Of a stretch of 64,000 bases of DNA, positions 10,601 through 18,109 are shown piece by piece (positions within the stretch are counted from its first letter, which is position 1; each line of letters opens with the position of its first letter). Source of the stretch: SZUA-592 sp041556555 (GTDB lineage Bacteria; Pseudomonadota; Gammaproteobacteria; Eutrophobiales; Eutrophobiaceae); contig JBFFIE010000004.1 in assembly GCA_041556555.1 (NCBI GenBank), forward strand, positions 29,356 through 93,355, read 5' to 3'. Below the pieces are notes generated by a model. It was not told the origin of the DNA, ran no database searches, and worked only from the letters and a program-made list of their open reading frames with translations. The translations under genes were made by a program, and so were the position numbers.

Positions 10601-11079
10601 ATGGAATTGAACGCTGGACCCAGGACTATATAAAATCAGAATCAACTCGTTTCGAAACAAGTCTCAGACAACTCGGTGTTATTCAGCAAGACATAGACTG
10701 GGCCACAGATCAGGTCATTCGGGCGCTTGCGAGTACCATAGAAGATGAAACTGGACGGTGGATCCTGGACATGCGCCATGAACAGGCTGCCTGTGAACTA
10801 CCTCTGACCGGGATCATCGACAACCGGGTTGTGAATGTTATTCTTGATCGCACTTTCATTGACAGCGAAGATCAGCGCTGGATCATTGATTACAAGACCA
10901 GCCGTCACGAAGGACCGGACATACAGGAGTTTCTCGATCAGGAAGAAGAACGTTATGCATCGCAACTTAAAAAATATGCCGTTCTGATGCAGGCTATGGA
11001 AAACAGGCCAGTCAAACTCGGGCTCTATTTCCCGTTGCTTGGTCAATGGCGTGAGATAAACATACATTCAGAAGCATGA
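7693..11079 (+). CDS. AddA-like UvrD-type helicase with C-terminal nuclease
   Basis: Probable motor and nuclease subunit partnering the overlapping AddB-like protein, 1128 residues. Superfamily 1 helicase motifs in order: Walker A APAGSGKTELL (about 24-34), TFTRKASAEMR, Walker B LIDEFQDVSNNQ (about 417-428), GDPMQSIYRFREAEVG (about 453-468), TIHKAKGLEFDVVILPELH (about 763-781) and motif VI VAATRARQELHLF (about 841-853). The C-terminal PD-(D/E)XK nuclease carries WIIDYKTSRHEG (about 1063-1074). RecB-like or AddA-like roles are both possible; the adjacent AddB-like gene and absence of a RecC-like partner favour AddAB-type. The start ATG overlaps the upstream stop. Confidence 0.9.
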   Translation: MNHKVFDYPERQKALSLESSFIVQAPAGSGKTELLIQRYLRLLAMVESPEEIIAITFTRKASAEMRSRIIKALHQARTGVQPEDDATRLTHEMAISVLARDKDLDWQLENNPGRLRIQTIDSLCAWLTRQMPLLSGLGAQPELLENATEIYHQAAANTLADLESGEHWSEAVARLLSHLDNDLPRVKAMIATLLQRRDQWLRHIGREIDRQELETAFQHAVASTLENIAARFPQVYQNEMLQYLRYAASNLYADKPESAIARFRDITQFPGSTATDLPVWRAIASLCLTGANQWRKRVDKTIGFPKPEADLAETETRKQMKDGFQSLLSRLSGDESLTEGLVEIHLLPPMHFAEDEWQIVKALCELLLMADSHLRVLFAERNQIDFNGIMLAAIDALGQDDNPTDLALRLDYRIKHLLIDEFQDVSNNQYKLIEKLTAGWYPGDGHTLFLVGDPMQSIYRFREAEVGLFINTWKQKRLGQIPLDPLKIEVNFRSQAGIVNWVNRAFDVIFPDLADSYRGSVSYEPAQAFLPETGHTAVQAHAVLDEIDEAKRITALIKNSRQQDPDRCLAILVRNRSHLLEITTHLRANNLAYKAVEIESLGHRPEIQDLLALTRALDHPADRIAWFAVLRAPWCGITLDDLLLLGEKTQLTIWEAINAADRMKGLSADGRNRLAVIGPKLQHALEQRCRRTLRRSVESLWMNLGGPATLEDDSALENVEVFFDLLEDFDVGGRLSESNQFMEQVDNLFALPAHVDDRLQIMTIHKAKGLEFDVVILPELHRGSRSNESQLLLWAESPHVQHQDLLLAPIKPAGSDDSPFYDYLNELEKQKQDHELGRLLYVAATRARQELHLFAAIPLDSDTGEYKRPGKNSLLKHLWPVLEEEYKALAIATSQNSQIQMNQDQQAISSGMHRFTSDWRLSDAPADISVPVSFDYSAMPEVMPEYKWAGETIMHIGSVVHRFLQIIAEDGIERWTQDYIKSESTRFETSLRQLGVIQQDIDWATDQVIRALASTIEDETGRWILDMRHEQAACELPLTGIIDNRVVNVILDRTFIDSEDQRWIIDYKTSRHEGPDIQEFLDQEEERYASQLKKYAVLMQAMENRPVKLGLYFPLLGQWREINIHSEA

Positions 11080-11086
11080 TCACAGA

Positions 11087-11506
11087 ATGAGTACAACAAC
11101 AACCATACATGGCGTTATCCTCTGGTGCGTAGCAATTTTGCTGCTTGTAAGCGGCTATGTTCTCTCTGAGCAGCAGTTTCTTGATCAATTATGGTTATCA
11201 CGTGCCGGTTGCCTGATTGTCATACTGGGCATCTGGTCCGGATTCGGTGGTCTCATCGAGGAAAGACTGACTCATCGTGCCATGAAATTTAAAAAACACA
11301 TGGCTGAGCGCAGGATTCGCAGGGCATTCGGGGCTGACGAGGAACATATGAAAAAAGAACTGGACAGGATTCAGCATAATTATGATGAACGGCGAGTAAA
11401 AATGCGTGAAGAACTGGGAATTTCAGTTGGTTTAATCGAGGCCTCACTACTGGTTACCGGGTCCTTTTTTTGGGGATTTGGTGACCTGATAAAGTTTCTC
11501 TGGTAA
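11087..11506 (+). CDS. Small membrane protein of unknown function
   Basis: A 139-residue protein not assigned to a known family. Two hydrophobic segments lie at about residues 8-26 (VILWCVAILLLVSGYVL) and 39-56 (GCLIVILGIWSGFGG). A basic, charged and probably helical middle part (about 60-110) follows, and a third hydrophobic segment is near the C terminus (about 117-138). It starts 7 bp after the AddA-like stop, so it is probably in the same transcript, but nothing in the sequence ties it to DNA repair. The C-terminal segment ends FFWGFGDLIKFLW, suggesting a membrane-embedded end. Confidence 0.7.
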   Translation: MSTTTTIHGVILWCVAILLLVSGYVLSEQQFLDQLWLSRAGCLIVILGIWSGFGGLIEERLTHRAMKFKKHMAERRIRRAFGADEEHMKKELDRIQHNYDERRVKMREELGISVGLIEASLLVTGSFFWGFGDLIKFLW

Positions 11507-11513
11507 TAATCAT

Positions 11514-12277
11514 ATGAACTGGTATGACCTTCCAAAATATTATGATTTGTCCTTTTCCCATGACATGCGGGCAGAGCTGCAATTTCTCAAGCAGATATTT
11601 TCCGGCAAGGCAGCCGTCCACAAAAGATTACTCGAGCCGGCCTGTGGCACCGGCCGTCTGATTGTACCAATGGTCAAGGCAGGGTTTACATGTACCGGTT
11701 TTGATACCAATCCTGCCGTTCTTGATTACCTAAAAAAAAACTGCAGCGTAATGCACTGAAGGCAGAAATCTTTAATGCGGATATGGCTGATTTTCGAATC
11801 AGCGGCAGCAGATGTGACGGTGCTTTTTGCACTGTAGATACGTTTCGTCACTTGCTGTCTGAAAGGCAGGCAATTCGACATTTACAATGTGTTGCCAGGG
11901 CACTCAGGAGAAACTCAGTTTATGTACTTGGACTGCATTTATTGCCTGAGCAGGGTTTTTCAGATGAGATAGTGCATTGGTCAGGGCGGCGGGGAAAATT
12001 AACCGTGAAGACGAGCATGCAGATGGTAGACTTGAACAGGAGGGCCCGTCGGGAAACTTTGAAAGTCGATCTTAAAATCAATAAAAATGGTAAACGCTAC
12101 AACTTCCAGTCGGTATATTCACTGAGAACATATACACTGAACCAGTTTTATCGCTGCTTGATGCAGACCAATGCATTCAGGATCAAGGAAGTTTATGATC
12201 ACAGTTATGATACAGATTCACCTATTGATTTGACCGCAGCATCAGAAGATGTTGTATTCTTACTGCAAAAAAAATAG
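11514..12277 (+). pseudogene. SAM-dependent methyltransferase interrupted by a frameshift at a poly-A tract
   Basis: Class I SAM methyltransferase gene that cannot be read in one frame. The first part (from ATG 11514) carries the SAM-binding motif LLEPACGTGRLIVPM and runs into the nine-A tract at 11732-11740, then stops at TGA 11757-11759. Adding one A restores a single frame of about 254 codons that continues KKKLQRNALKAEIFNADMAD and then the rest of the domain to TAA 12275-12277. The downstream part has the expected FCTVDTFRHL acidic/hydrophobic strand and a C-terminal VVFLLQKK. Alternatives to a true pseudogene are a homopolymer sequencing error or transcriptional slippage on the A tract. 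It sits 7 bp after the preceding gene. Confidence 0.8.
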
Positions 12278-12283
12278 GGTCCT

Positions 12284-12712
12284 ATGAAAAAACAGCTTAA
12301 TTTCATGTTTTTTATCCTGGTTATCGTGATACTCGCCTGGCTGTTTTCACCATCAAAAACGACAAGGGATAAAATCTGGGTACTGAAGGGGATATCACTC
12401 GCCCAGCCCCACAAGGCTGCCATAGCTGAATATTATGAGCGTAACCAACGCTTTCCCGGTGCAGATGATCTGGAAGAAGACAGGATATTTGTGAATGTCG
12501 AGTATTCCCGGACGGCAGTTGATTCAATTGATGTGGGGAAAAAAGGACCAGGAGTAATCACTATTACCTACTCCACAGACAAGGTCGAAGGGGCGCCTGA
12601 AGCGCTCGATAACAAGCACGTTTTTCTCTCACCGTTCATAATCGAAAACAGGATAGAGTGGTCGTGTGATACAGATATGGTCTTGGAGATAACTCCGGTT
12701 GCCTGCCAGTAG
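12284..12712 (+). CDS. Membrane-anchored protein with pilin-like C-terminal domain
   Basis: A 142-residue protein with one N-terminal membrane anchor (about 6-21, NFMFFILVIVILAWLF) and an exported domain. The segment KAAIAEYYERNQRFPGADD (about 44-62) resembles the region after the first helix of type IV pilins, where KxAVxEYYxxNGxFP is typical, and the C-terminal half has a Cys pair (CDTD...VACQ) like the pilin D-loop disulfide. It lacks the prepilin peptidase site (G|FTLIE) and the long hydrophobic pilin helix, so it is unlikely to polymerise as a normal pilin. No pilus genes are nearby. Function unknown; fold assignment is inferred. Confidence 0.65.
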   Translation: MKKQLNFMFFILVIVILAWLFSPSKTTRDKIWVLKGISLAQPHKAAIAEYYERNQRFPGADDLEEDRIFVNVEYSRTAVDSIDVGKKGPGVITITYSTDKVEGAPEALDNKHVFLSPFIIENRIEWSCDTDMVLEITPVACQ

Positions 12713-12747
12713 TAAATTCTGATTCATAATTGTAATCGGGAACTCTT

Positions 12748-13653
12748 ATGCAATCATCACGAAAACTGGTTATCTATGCCGCCCTGGTGGGCAACACACT
12801 CATCGCAATAACCAAGTTTGTCGCTGCTTATTTTACATCCAGTTCAGCCATGTTTTCCGAGGGGATTCATTCCCTGGTCGATACCGGAAACCAGGTCCTT
12901 CTCCTTTATGGATTGAAGCGATCACAATTGCCGGCGAGTGAGCGGTTTCCCTTTGGTCATGGAAAGGAAATTTATTTCTGGAGTTTCGTAGTAGCTATTA
13001 TGATCTTCGCAGTCGGTGCAGGAATCTCAATTTACGAGGGAGTTCACCGGTTATACGATCCTTCCCAAGTTGAAAATTTTTTAATCAACTATATTGTGCT
13101 CGGGCTTGCTATTATTTTTGAGGGCTTTGCCTGGTATTTTGCATTCAGGGAATTCAGCCGCAGCAGGGGCGAGTGGGGTTACTTCGAGGCGGTGCACAAG
13201 GGCAAGGATCCTTCCATGTTTGTCGTATTGTTTGAAGATACCGCTGCAATAATGGGATTGCTCGTTGCTCTTGGTGCAAATATCCTTTCCCAACTGACAG
13301 GATTGTATGTATTCGATGCCACAGCATCGATAATTATTGGTCTGATTCTTGCCGTCACTGCAGTTTGGCTGGCCTATGAAACAAAAAGTCTGTTAATCGG
13401 TGAGCGCGCCAATACCCATGTGGTGGATGGCATCAGGCAGTTGGCTACTGATTTTTCAAAGATTGATCATCTGAATGAAGTATTGACCATGCACATGGGC
13501 CCCGATTTTATACTGGTAAATATCAGTGTTGATTTTGTTGACCCTATAACGGGAGAAGAGATCGAGGCTACTGTCGCAAAGTTGGACAAAGCAATTAAAA
13601 ACCGTTTCTCAAATGTTAAACGAATCTTTATAGAGGCCGAGTCGAGACACTGA
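12748..13653 (+). CDS. Cation diffusion facilitator (CDF) family transporter
   Basis: Probable inner-membrane divalent metal/proton antiporter, 301 residues. Six hydrophobic segments fill residues about 8-215, followed by a short cytoplasmic domain ending VKRIFIEAESRH. Transmembrane helix 2 has SEGIHSLVDTGNQ, with H and D in the metal-site positions; the helix 5 site, usually HxxxD, reads FEDTAAIMG instead. That pattern is like the SLC30A9/TMEM163-type branch of the family rather than the zinc exporter YiiP, so the metal cannot be predicted. FGHGKEIYFWSF follows helix 2 as in the family. It has its own 35-bp leader after the pilin-like gene. Confidence 0.88.
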   Translation: MQSSRKLVIYAALVGNTLIAITKFVAAYFTSSSAMFSEGIHSLVDTGNQVLLLYGLKRSQLPASERFPFGHGKEIYFWSFVVAIMIFAVGAGISIYEGVHRLYDPSQVENFLINYIVLGLAIIFEGFAWYFAFREFSRSRGEWGYFEAVHKGKDPSMFVVLFEDTAAIMGLLVALGANILSQLTGLYVFDATASIIIGLILAVTAVWLAYETKSLLIGERANTHVVDGIRQLATDFSKIDHLNEVLTMHMGPDFILVNISVDFVDPITGEEIEATVAKLDKAIKNRFSNVKRIFIEAESRH

Positions 13654-13669
13654 TTTTACTCCATTGCGT

Positions 13670-14530
13670 TCACAATGTATTAAGCGCCTCCAATTCATTC
13701 TTGGCCAGTTCGATATTCATTGCATTCAGGCTGCTTGTAATACTGGTAACCTTGCTGGCGCCAGGTATGGGCAAAATATGATCACCACACGCCAGTAACC
13801 AGGCCAGCGCAATCTGGTATGGGGTAGCCTGGTGAGTATTGCCAAGTCTGTTTAAAATCCTGTTACTAGCCAGCTTGCCGTGATCAAAATGCCCTCCCAC
13901 GGGACTGTGGGCTATAAAGCTGATTTCATTCTGATGACAAAATTCAACAACGCCGTTTGTGAAAGATTTCCGTTGCAGGATATTACAGCGATTTTGAACA
14001 GAAATAATTGGCACGACATTCATGGCGGTTTCGATTTCTTCAACCGTCACATTGGAAAGTCCAACATGCCTGATCTTGCCTTCTTGCCTGAGCCTGGAGA
14101 GCTCTCCGACCGAGTCTGTCAGGGGAACTTCCGGGTCAGGGGCATGCAACTGGTAAAGGAAGATACTGTCCTGGCCCAGGTCTATCAGGCTCTGTTCGCA
14201 TGATAGTCTGAGCCAATCAGGACTCGCATCGACTTCCCATCCTCCCCGGGGACGCCTCAGTCCTCCCTTGGTCGCAACGATGATCCGGTGTTTATCATGA
14301 AGATCTTTCAGGGCCTTGTTGATCAGGCGTTCGTTATGACCAACCTCCCTGTCATCGCGACAATACACATTTGCAGTATCAATAAAATTACCACCATGCT
14401 CAATAAACGCCCTGATGACACGTATGGCATCGTGCTCATCAGGCCTGCCCGTAAGCGACAGTGGCATGGCGCCCAGGCCGATGGCTGTAACCTGCCGGCC
14501 ACTGTTACCAAGCCTGGTCTGTTTCAGCAT
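13670..14530 (-). CDS. Aldo/keto reductase
   Basis: NAD(P)H-dependent oxidoreductase with TIM-barrel fold, 286 residues, substrate unknown. The start is taken at ATG 14530 rather than the in-frame TTG at 14542. The catalytic tetrad is visible: Asp and Tyr in FIDTANVYCRDD, Lys in IIVATKGGLRRP, and His in FLYQLHAPDPEVP. The C-terminal cofactor loop reads LPIPGASKVTSITSS, typical of enzymes that bind the 2'-phosphate or hydroxyl of the cofactor. It ends 17 bp from the CDF gene stop on the opposite strand (convergent) and lies just downstream of slyD on the same strand, with 28 bp between. Confidence 0.92.
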   Translation of the reverse strand: MLKQTRLGNSGRQVTAIGLGAMPLSLTGRPDEHDAIRVIRAFIEHGGNFIDTANVYCRDDREVGHNERLINKALKDLHDKHRIIVATKGGLRRPRGGWEVDASPDWLRLSCEQSLIDLGQDSIFLYQLHAPDPEVPLTDSVGELSRLRQEGKIRHVGLSNVTVEEIETAMNVVPIISVQNRCNILQRKSFTNGVVEFCHQNEISFIAHSPVGGHFDHGKLASNRILNRLGNTHQATPYQIALAWLLACGDHILPIPGASKVTSITSSLNAMNIELAKNELEALNTL

Positions 14531-14558
14531 CACCCGGATCAATCACGGCTATTTGAAT

Positions 14559-15041
14559 CTAATGCTGATTATCACCCGCTCCATGAACATGGCCATGCTC
14601 AATCTCTTCTTCGGTAGCATCCCTGACATCGACAACTTCTACGTTGAAATTCAATTGCTTGCCCGCAAGCGGATGGTTTCCGTCGACAACAACATTATTT
14701 CCCTCAATGGAGGTGATGGTAAGGATAAGTGGTTGACCCTGGGGTGACTGGGCCTGGAACTGCATACCGATCTTTAATTCCACATCCGGCGGGAACATAT
14801 CCCGGGTAACAGTCTGAATATTTTCCAGTTGGCGCTCACCATAGGCATCTCCCGGTGAAATGCTGACGTCTACCTGGTCGCCTGCCTTTTTCCCTTCCAT
14901 TACATTTTCCAGTCCTGGAATAATGCTTTGAGTACCATGTATATAGGCAAAATTACCATCTGTAGATTGATCAATGGTATTGCCCTGTTCATCTTTCAAT
15001 ACATAGTTAATGACAGCAACCTTGTGTTTAGTAACTTGCAT
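14559..15041 (-). CDS. slyD: FKBP-type peptidyl-prolyl isomerase SlyD
   Basis: Prolyl isomerase and chaperone, 160 residues. The FKBP domain is split by an IF (insert-in-flap) domain, as in SlyD: KVAVINYVLKDEQGNTIDQS and the binding-pocket segment YIHGTQSIIPGLENVMEGKKAGD, then PGDAYGERQLENIQTVTRDMFP leading into the flap, and FNVEVVDVRDATEEEI at the end. The metal-binding tail is short (EHGHVHGAGDNQH) compared with the His/Cys-rich E. coli tail, so nickel storage is likely weaker. Catalytic activity is inferred from intact aromatic pocket residues. Start ATG 15041 is preceded by GGAGAATT. Confidence 0.93.
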   Translation of the reverse strand: MQVTKHKVAVINYVLKDEQGNTIDQSTDGNFAYIHGTQSIIPGLENVMEGKKAGDQVDVSISPGDAYGERQLENIQTVTRDMFPPDVELKIGMQFQAQSPQGQPLILTITSIEGNNVVVDGNHPLAGKQLNFNVEVVDVRDATEEEIEHGHVHGAGDNQH

Positions 15042-15213
15042 ATGTAATTCTCCAGTTTTCCGGAATGAATTTTGACCTGCTATTCAGATGATTATGTGAT
15101 GTATATAAAGGACAGAATTGAATATGAACAGACAGTGTCAGTTTCAAGTGACTACTATGCGCTTGTCGGGATAATTATTCCACCCCTGCTGAATATCCGA
15201 AAATGTTATGGAA

Positions 15214-15768
15214 CTATTTTCTGTCTGTGCTCTTCTTGTAACTGCGTTTCTTTTGCGTTTTCTTGGTCGGAAGAGTAAACCAGTCATCTTTTGTAATTTC
15301 ATGGAAATAATCGGCTTCCTCGATCAACAAATTGGAAGTGGTGCTTGGTACTGCAGCAATCTCGACACGAACTCCCATCGAATGCAACTGTCTTACCAAT
15401 TCAATATAATCTGAATCACCTGACATGATGATGATGGTATCTACCTTGTCTGCAACCTGGATTGCATTTATTGATAATGGTATGTCAGCACTCTTGTGGC
15501 AGGGGCGCACAGAACCATGGTAATAGTTATGCAAGCGTTCCTGCAGTTTGGTGGAAATATATACACCCTCTCGAAAATAGACCAGTCGACTGAGGCCGCG
15601 GTTATCTAGCAATCGGGGTATCAGGATATCGAAATTCAACATTGCATTTTTATTGCCTGCTTCGGAATGAATGCTGCGTTCAATGTTATTGCCGTCGATG
15701 AGAATTGCTACAGACTGCCAGATGCTGACACCTGAGTTATTCGCGTTAGTGGTAATGTTATCGTTCAT
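15214..15768 (-). CDS. NYN domain protein (LabA/DUF88 family), putative RNase
   Basis: Probable PIN-like ribonuclease, 184 residues. The first acidic residue is in VAILIDGNNIERS (about 20-32), the second set in VDTIIIMSGDSDYIELV (about 107-123) and TSNLLIEEADYFHEI near the end. SADIPLSINAI (about 92-102) stands where other family members have a K-x-D-x-D metal motif, so one acidic ligand may be replaced. The C-terminal tail from about 168 (KKTQKKRSYKKSTDRK) is highly basic and could bind nucleic acid. It lies alone, with 172 bp on the slyD side in which no other gene was seen. Confidence 0.85.
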   Translation of the reverse strand: MNDNITTNANNSGVSIWQSVAILIDGNNIERSIHSEAGNKNAMLNFDILIPRLLDNRGLSRLVYFREGVYISTKLQERLHNYYHGSVRPCHKSADIPLSINAIQVADKVDTIIIMSGDSDYIELVRQLHSMGVRVEIAAVPSTTSNLLIEEADYFHEITKDDWFTLPTKKTQKKRSYKKSTDRK

Positions 15769-15910
15769 TGTTTTATGCTTCGTAATTTTTAGTTGCGTGA
15801 TTTTATTAACAGTAAATTTAACAGATTTATTGCATTATGCGTATAAAGTCCTGTCAAACCCGAATCAATTAATTATATAGATAGTAGATTTCCGCTTCAG
15901 TTCAACATTT

Positions 15911-16378
15911 ATGAAAATTAGAGAATTCAAAGATAAAGACATTCCCCAGATATCAAAACTTTACTTTAACACCGTAAGAAAGATTAATAGTAAAGATTAT
16001 TCTAGAGAGCATGTAGAAACCTGGGCGCCGGAAATCTACGATGATTCATTCTGGTCGAGAAGATTTGATAATTATACTGTCCTGGTGGCTGAAGATGCTG
16101 ACATAATTCTGGGATTTTGTGAACTGCAGTATCCTGGGCACATCGATTGCTTTTATGTACATCATCAATGGCAACGCAAGGGTGTGGGAACACAGCTGCT
16201 CAAGTCGGTTGAATCAATAGCAGAAAAAAGCAGTTTCAAACGGTTGTTTGCTGATGTCAGCATCACAGCCCGGCCTTTCTTCAGCGAGATGGGATTCGAG
16301 ACTGTCAGCGTAATCAATAAAAAATACCGCGAACTTAACTTCAAACTGTATTTTATGGAAAAGTACCTGATTGCCTGA
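15911..16378 (+). CDS. GNAT family N-acetyltransferase
   Basis: Small acetyl-CoA-dependent acyltransferase, 155 residues, substrate unknown. The GNAT fold is complete: N-terminal strand MKIREFKDKDIPQISKLYF, central strands VLVAEDADIILGFCELQYPGHIDCFYV, and the acetyl-CoA pyrophosphate loop HHQWQRKGVGTQLLKSVE (Q/R-x-x-G-x-G/A). A C-terminal RPFFSEMGFETVSV segment completes the domain. It resembles YafP-type acetyltransferases in the HHQWQRKGVGT segment. It stands alone with a 142-bp AT-rich leader and ends 17 bp from the convergent SDR gene. Confidence 0.88.
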   Translation: MKIREFKDKDIPQISKLYFNTVRKINSKDYSREHVETWAPEIYDDSFWSRRFDNYTVLVAEDADIILGFCELQYPGHIDCFYVHHQWQRKGVGTQLLKSVESIAEKSSFKRLFADVSITARPFFSEMGFETVSVINKKYRELNFKLYFMEKYLIA

Positions 16379-16395
16379 GCTTCAACTGGTAATTA

Positions 16396-17214
16396 CTAGG
16401 CAGGGGAAGGATGCCAACCGGCATCCGCCCAAAGTTCCCCGCTAACCGCAGAGTTTGCAATCATGAAACAAATTGCATCTGCGATTTCGGTTGGACGAAT
16501 CAGGCGGCCCAACTGGGTATCTTTAAGTATGTTTTTCTCGATATATTCCTCGCCTAAAGCGCGGACCATAGGGGTATCAGTGAATCCGGGATGAATCACA
16601 CCACAGCGTACACCATGAAAAATTGCTTCTTTCGTCAGGGTGGCGGCGGCACCTTCCAGCCCGGCCTTGGTACTGGCATAGGATACCTGGCCCTTGTTAC
16701 CCTGTGATGAAATAGAACCGATGAAAATGGCAGTGCCCTGCAGCCGTTCATCGGGGTGCCATTTTTTCATGCCTTTCTGGGCGCGTTCTTCAGCTATCCG
16801 GGCAATCATTTCCATCACCCAGTAAACCGGTGCAATCAGGTTAACCTCTATAACCTGACGAAATTTATCGACCGAATAGATTTCGGCCTTGCCAGTCTCC
16901 TTGTTTATCTTTACAGCCAGTGCATCCCGGGTAATACCGGCACAGGGTACGCAGATTCTGGCGGTGCCGTTATCTTTTGAAATCGAATCGAAGACGTTGG
17001 CCCGGAATTTTTCATTGGTTGTATCACCGATATAGGGCACAGCAACCTCACGGCCGGCTTCCCGGTTGATCTGATCGGCCGCGACCTTGACCTCATCATT
17101 CATATCGACCATAGCTATGGCCTTGACGCCTTTCCCCGCAAGCTCCAGGCATACTGCATGCCCGATTCCGCTGGCTGCGCCAGTGATGACTGCAACTCTG
17201 TCTTCGATTTCCAT
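16396..17214 (-). CDS. Short-chain dehydrogenase/reductase, possible 3-oxoacyl/acetoacetyl-CoA reductase type
   Basis: NAD(P)-dependent SDR oxidoreductase, 272 residues. Cofactor motif TGAASGIGHAV is at about 11-21, CAGITRDAL (in place of NNAG) near 92, the catalytic Ser in FIGSISSQGNKGQ and the YxxxK pair in SYASTKAG near 180. The C-terminal HPGFTDTPMV and ELWADAGWHPSPA complete the family. CAGITRDA resembles PhaB/FabG-type reductases. Two TGCA-rich sites like those before the PHA genes lie in its upstream region (17270-17300), which is circumstantial support for a hydroxyacyl-CoA role. The exact substrate is not determinable. Confidence 0.85.
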   Translation of the reverse strand: MEIEDRVAVITGAASGIGHAVCLELAGKGVKAIAMVDMNDEVKVAADQINREAGREVAVPYIGDTTNEKFRANVFDSISKDNGTARICVPCAGITRDALAVKINKETGKAEIYSVDKFRQVIEVNLIAPVYWVMEMIARIAEERAQKGMKKWHPDERLQGTAIFIGSISSQGNKGQVSYASTKAGLEGAAATLTKEAIFHGVRCGVIHPGFTDTPMVRALGEEYIEKNILKDTQLGRLIRPTEIADAICFMIANSAVSGELWADAGWHPSPA

Positions 17215-17269
17215 AATCCGAGTACCTCACGTCAGGAAAATTCAATTACACTAATTCTAGCGCAAAATA

Positions 17270-17300
17270 TTGTGCACCGCATCATCATTTTGCATTGCAA
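17270..17300. promoter_or_regulatory. Putative PhaR-type operator pair upstream of the SDR gene
   Basis: Two TGCA-containing motifs, TTGTGCACCGC (17270-17280) and TTGCATTGCAA (17290-17300), lie 20 bp apart start to start, between the SDR gene (minus) and tag (plus). The second is the same ten-base core, TTGCATTGCA, as at 43101-43110 before the phasin gene. PhaR proteins are known to bind TGCA-rich repeats; binding here is inferred from the match. Confidence 0.45.
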
Positions 17301-17345
17301 GAATCTTTATATCTACTTGATTTTTTAAGATTATTATCATAGTTA

Positions 17346-17921
17346 ATGAAAACCCGCTGTAACTGGTGTGCCGGTGACCCCCTGTATACCCGCTACCATG
17401 ACCTCGAGTGGGGGGTTCCCGTACACAATGACAGAAAATTATTTGAGTTCCTGGTGCTTGAAGGCGCCCAGGCCGGCCTCAGCTGGATTACCATTCTCAG
17501 AAAGCGGCCGGCCTACCGCCAGGCCTTTGACAAGTTTGATTTCAACCGGATAGCCAGATACAGGCAAAGGGACTTCAAGTGCTTGCTGGTAAACGAGGGT
17601 ATTGTCAGGAACCGGCTCAAGATTCAAAGCGTCATTAACAACGCCCGGGCTTTCCTGGAGATACGCGCCGAGTTCGGCAGCTTTAACCGCTACTTCTGGC
17701 AATTCACCAATGGGGAGCCGGTGATAAACCGCTGGCAAACCCTGAATCAGGTGCCGGTCTCTACACGGCTCTCGGAATCAATATCGAAGGACCTGAAATC
17801 CCGTGGATTCACCTTTGTCGGTCCAACGATTTGTTATGCTTTTATGCAGGCTGTTGGTATGGTGAATGATCATATAACATCGTGCTTTCGTTACGGGGAA
17901 TTGGCGAGGGGAAGCGAATAA
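17346..17921 (+). CDS. tag: DNA-3-methyladenine glycosylase I
   Basis: Excises 3-methyladenine from alkylated DNA. At 191 residues it matches the E. coli enzyme (187). The zinc-binding residues are present: Cys4 in CNWC, His in RYHDLEWGVP, and His and Cys in MVNDHITSCF near the C terminus. The helix-hairpin-helix-type core includes EGAQAGLSWITILRKRPAYR with the substrate-pocket Glu. It heads a run of plus-strand genes (17346-20082) linked by 1-21 bp gaps or short overlaps. A duplicate-function alkylation cluster is not seen. Confidence 0.95.
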   Translation: MKTRCNWCAGDPLYTRYHDLEWGVPVHNDRKLFEFLVLEGAQAGLSWITILRKRPAYRQAFDKFDFNRIARYRQRDFKCLLVNEGIVRNRLKIQSVINNARAFLEIRAEFGSFNRYFWQFTNGEPVINRWQTLNQVPVSTRLSESISKDLKSRGFTFVGPTICYAFMQAVGMVNDHITSCFRYGELARGSE

Positions 17922-18088
17922 TGAAAATCATAATTTTGTCTATTTATACTGTCATTATGCTTCTGTTGACTGGCTGTTCACCGGAAGTCGGCACGGAGGC
18001 CTGGTGTAATGGCCTTTCAGAGAAACCCAAGGGCGAATGGACAGCCAACGAAGCCGGCAACTATACCAGGCACTGCCTTTACAGGTAA
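17921..18088 (+). CDS. Small DUF3012-like lipoprotein
   Basis: A 55-residue predicted lipoprotein. The signal sequence MKIIILSIYTVIMLLLTGC ends in lipobox LLTGC. The mature part is SPEVGTEAWCNGLSEKPKGEWTANEAGNYTRHCLYR-like in pattern, with a conserved WC, a KPKGEWTANEA block and a second Cys, which matches the small DUF3012 family of gammaproteobacteria. The ATG overlaps the tag stop codon by one base, and arfB begins 21 bp later. Function is unknown; the two Cys after the lipid-modified one may form a disulfide. Confidence 0.75.
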   Translation: MKIIILSIYTVIMLLLTGCSPEVGTEAWCNGLSEKPKGEWTANEAGNYTRHCLYR

Positions 18089-18109
18089 TGGTGCTGATTC
18101 ACTCGGGGC

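Noticed and set aside
15072..15278. 68-codon plus-strand frame between slyD and the NYN gene
   Set aside because: It overlaps the end of the NYN gene and has low-complexity, Cys-rich sequence unlike a protein family, so I left it out.
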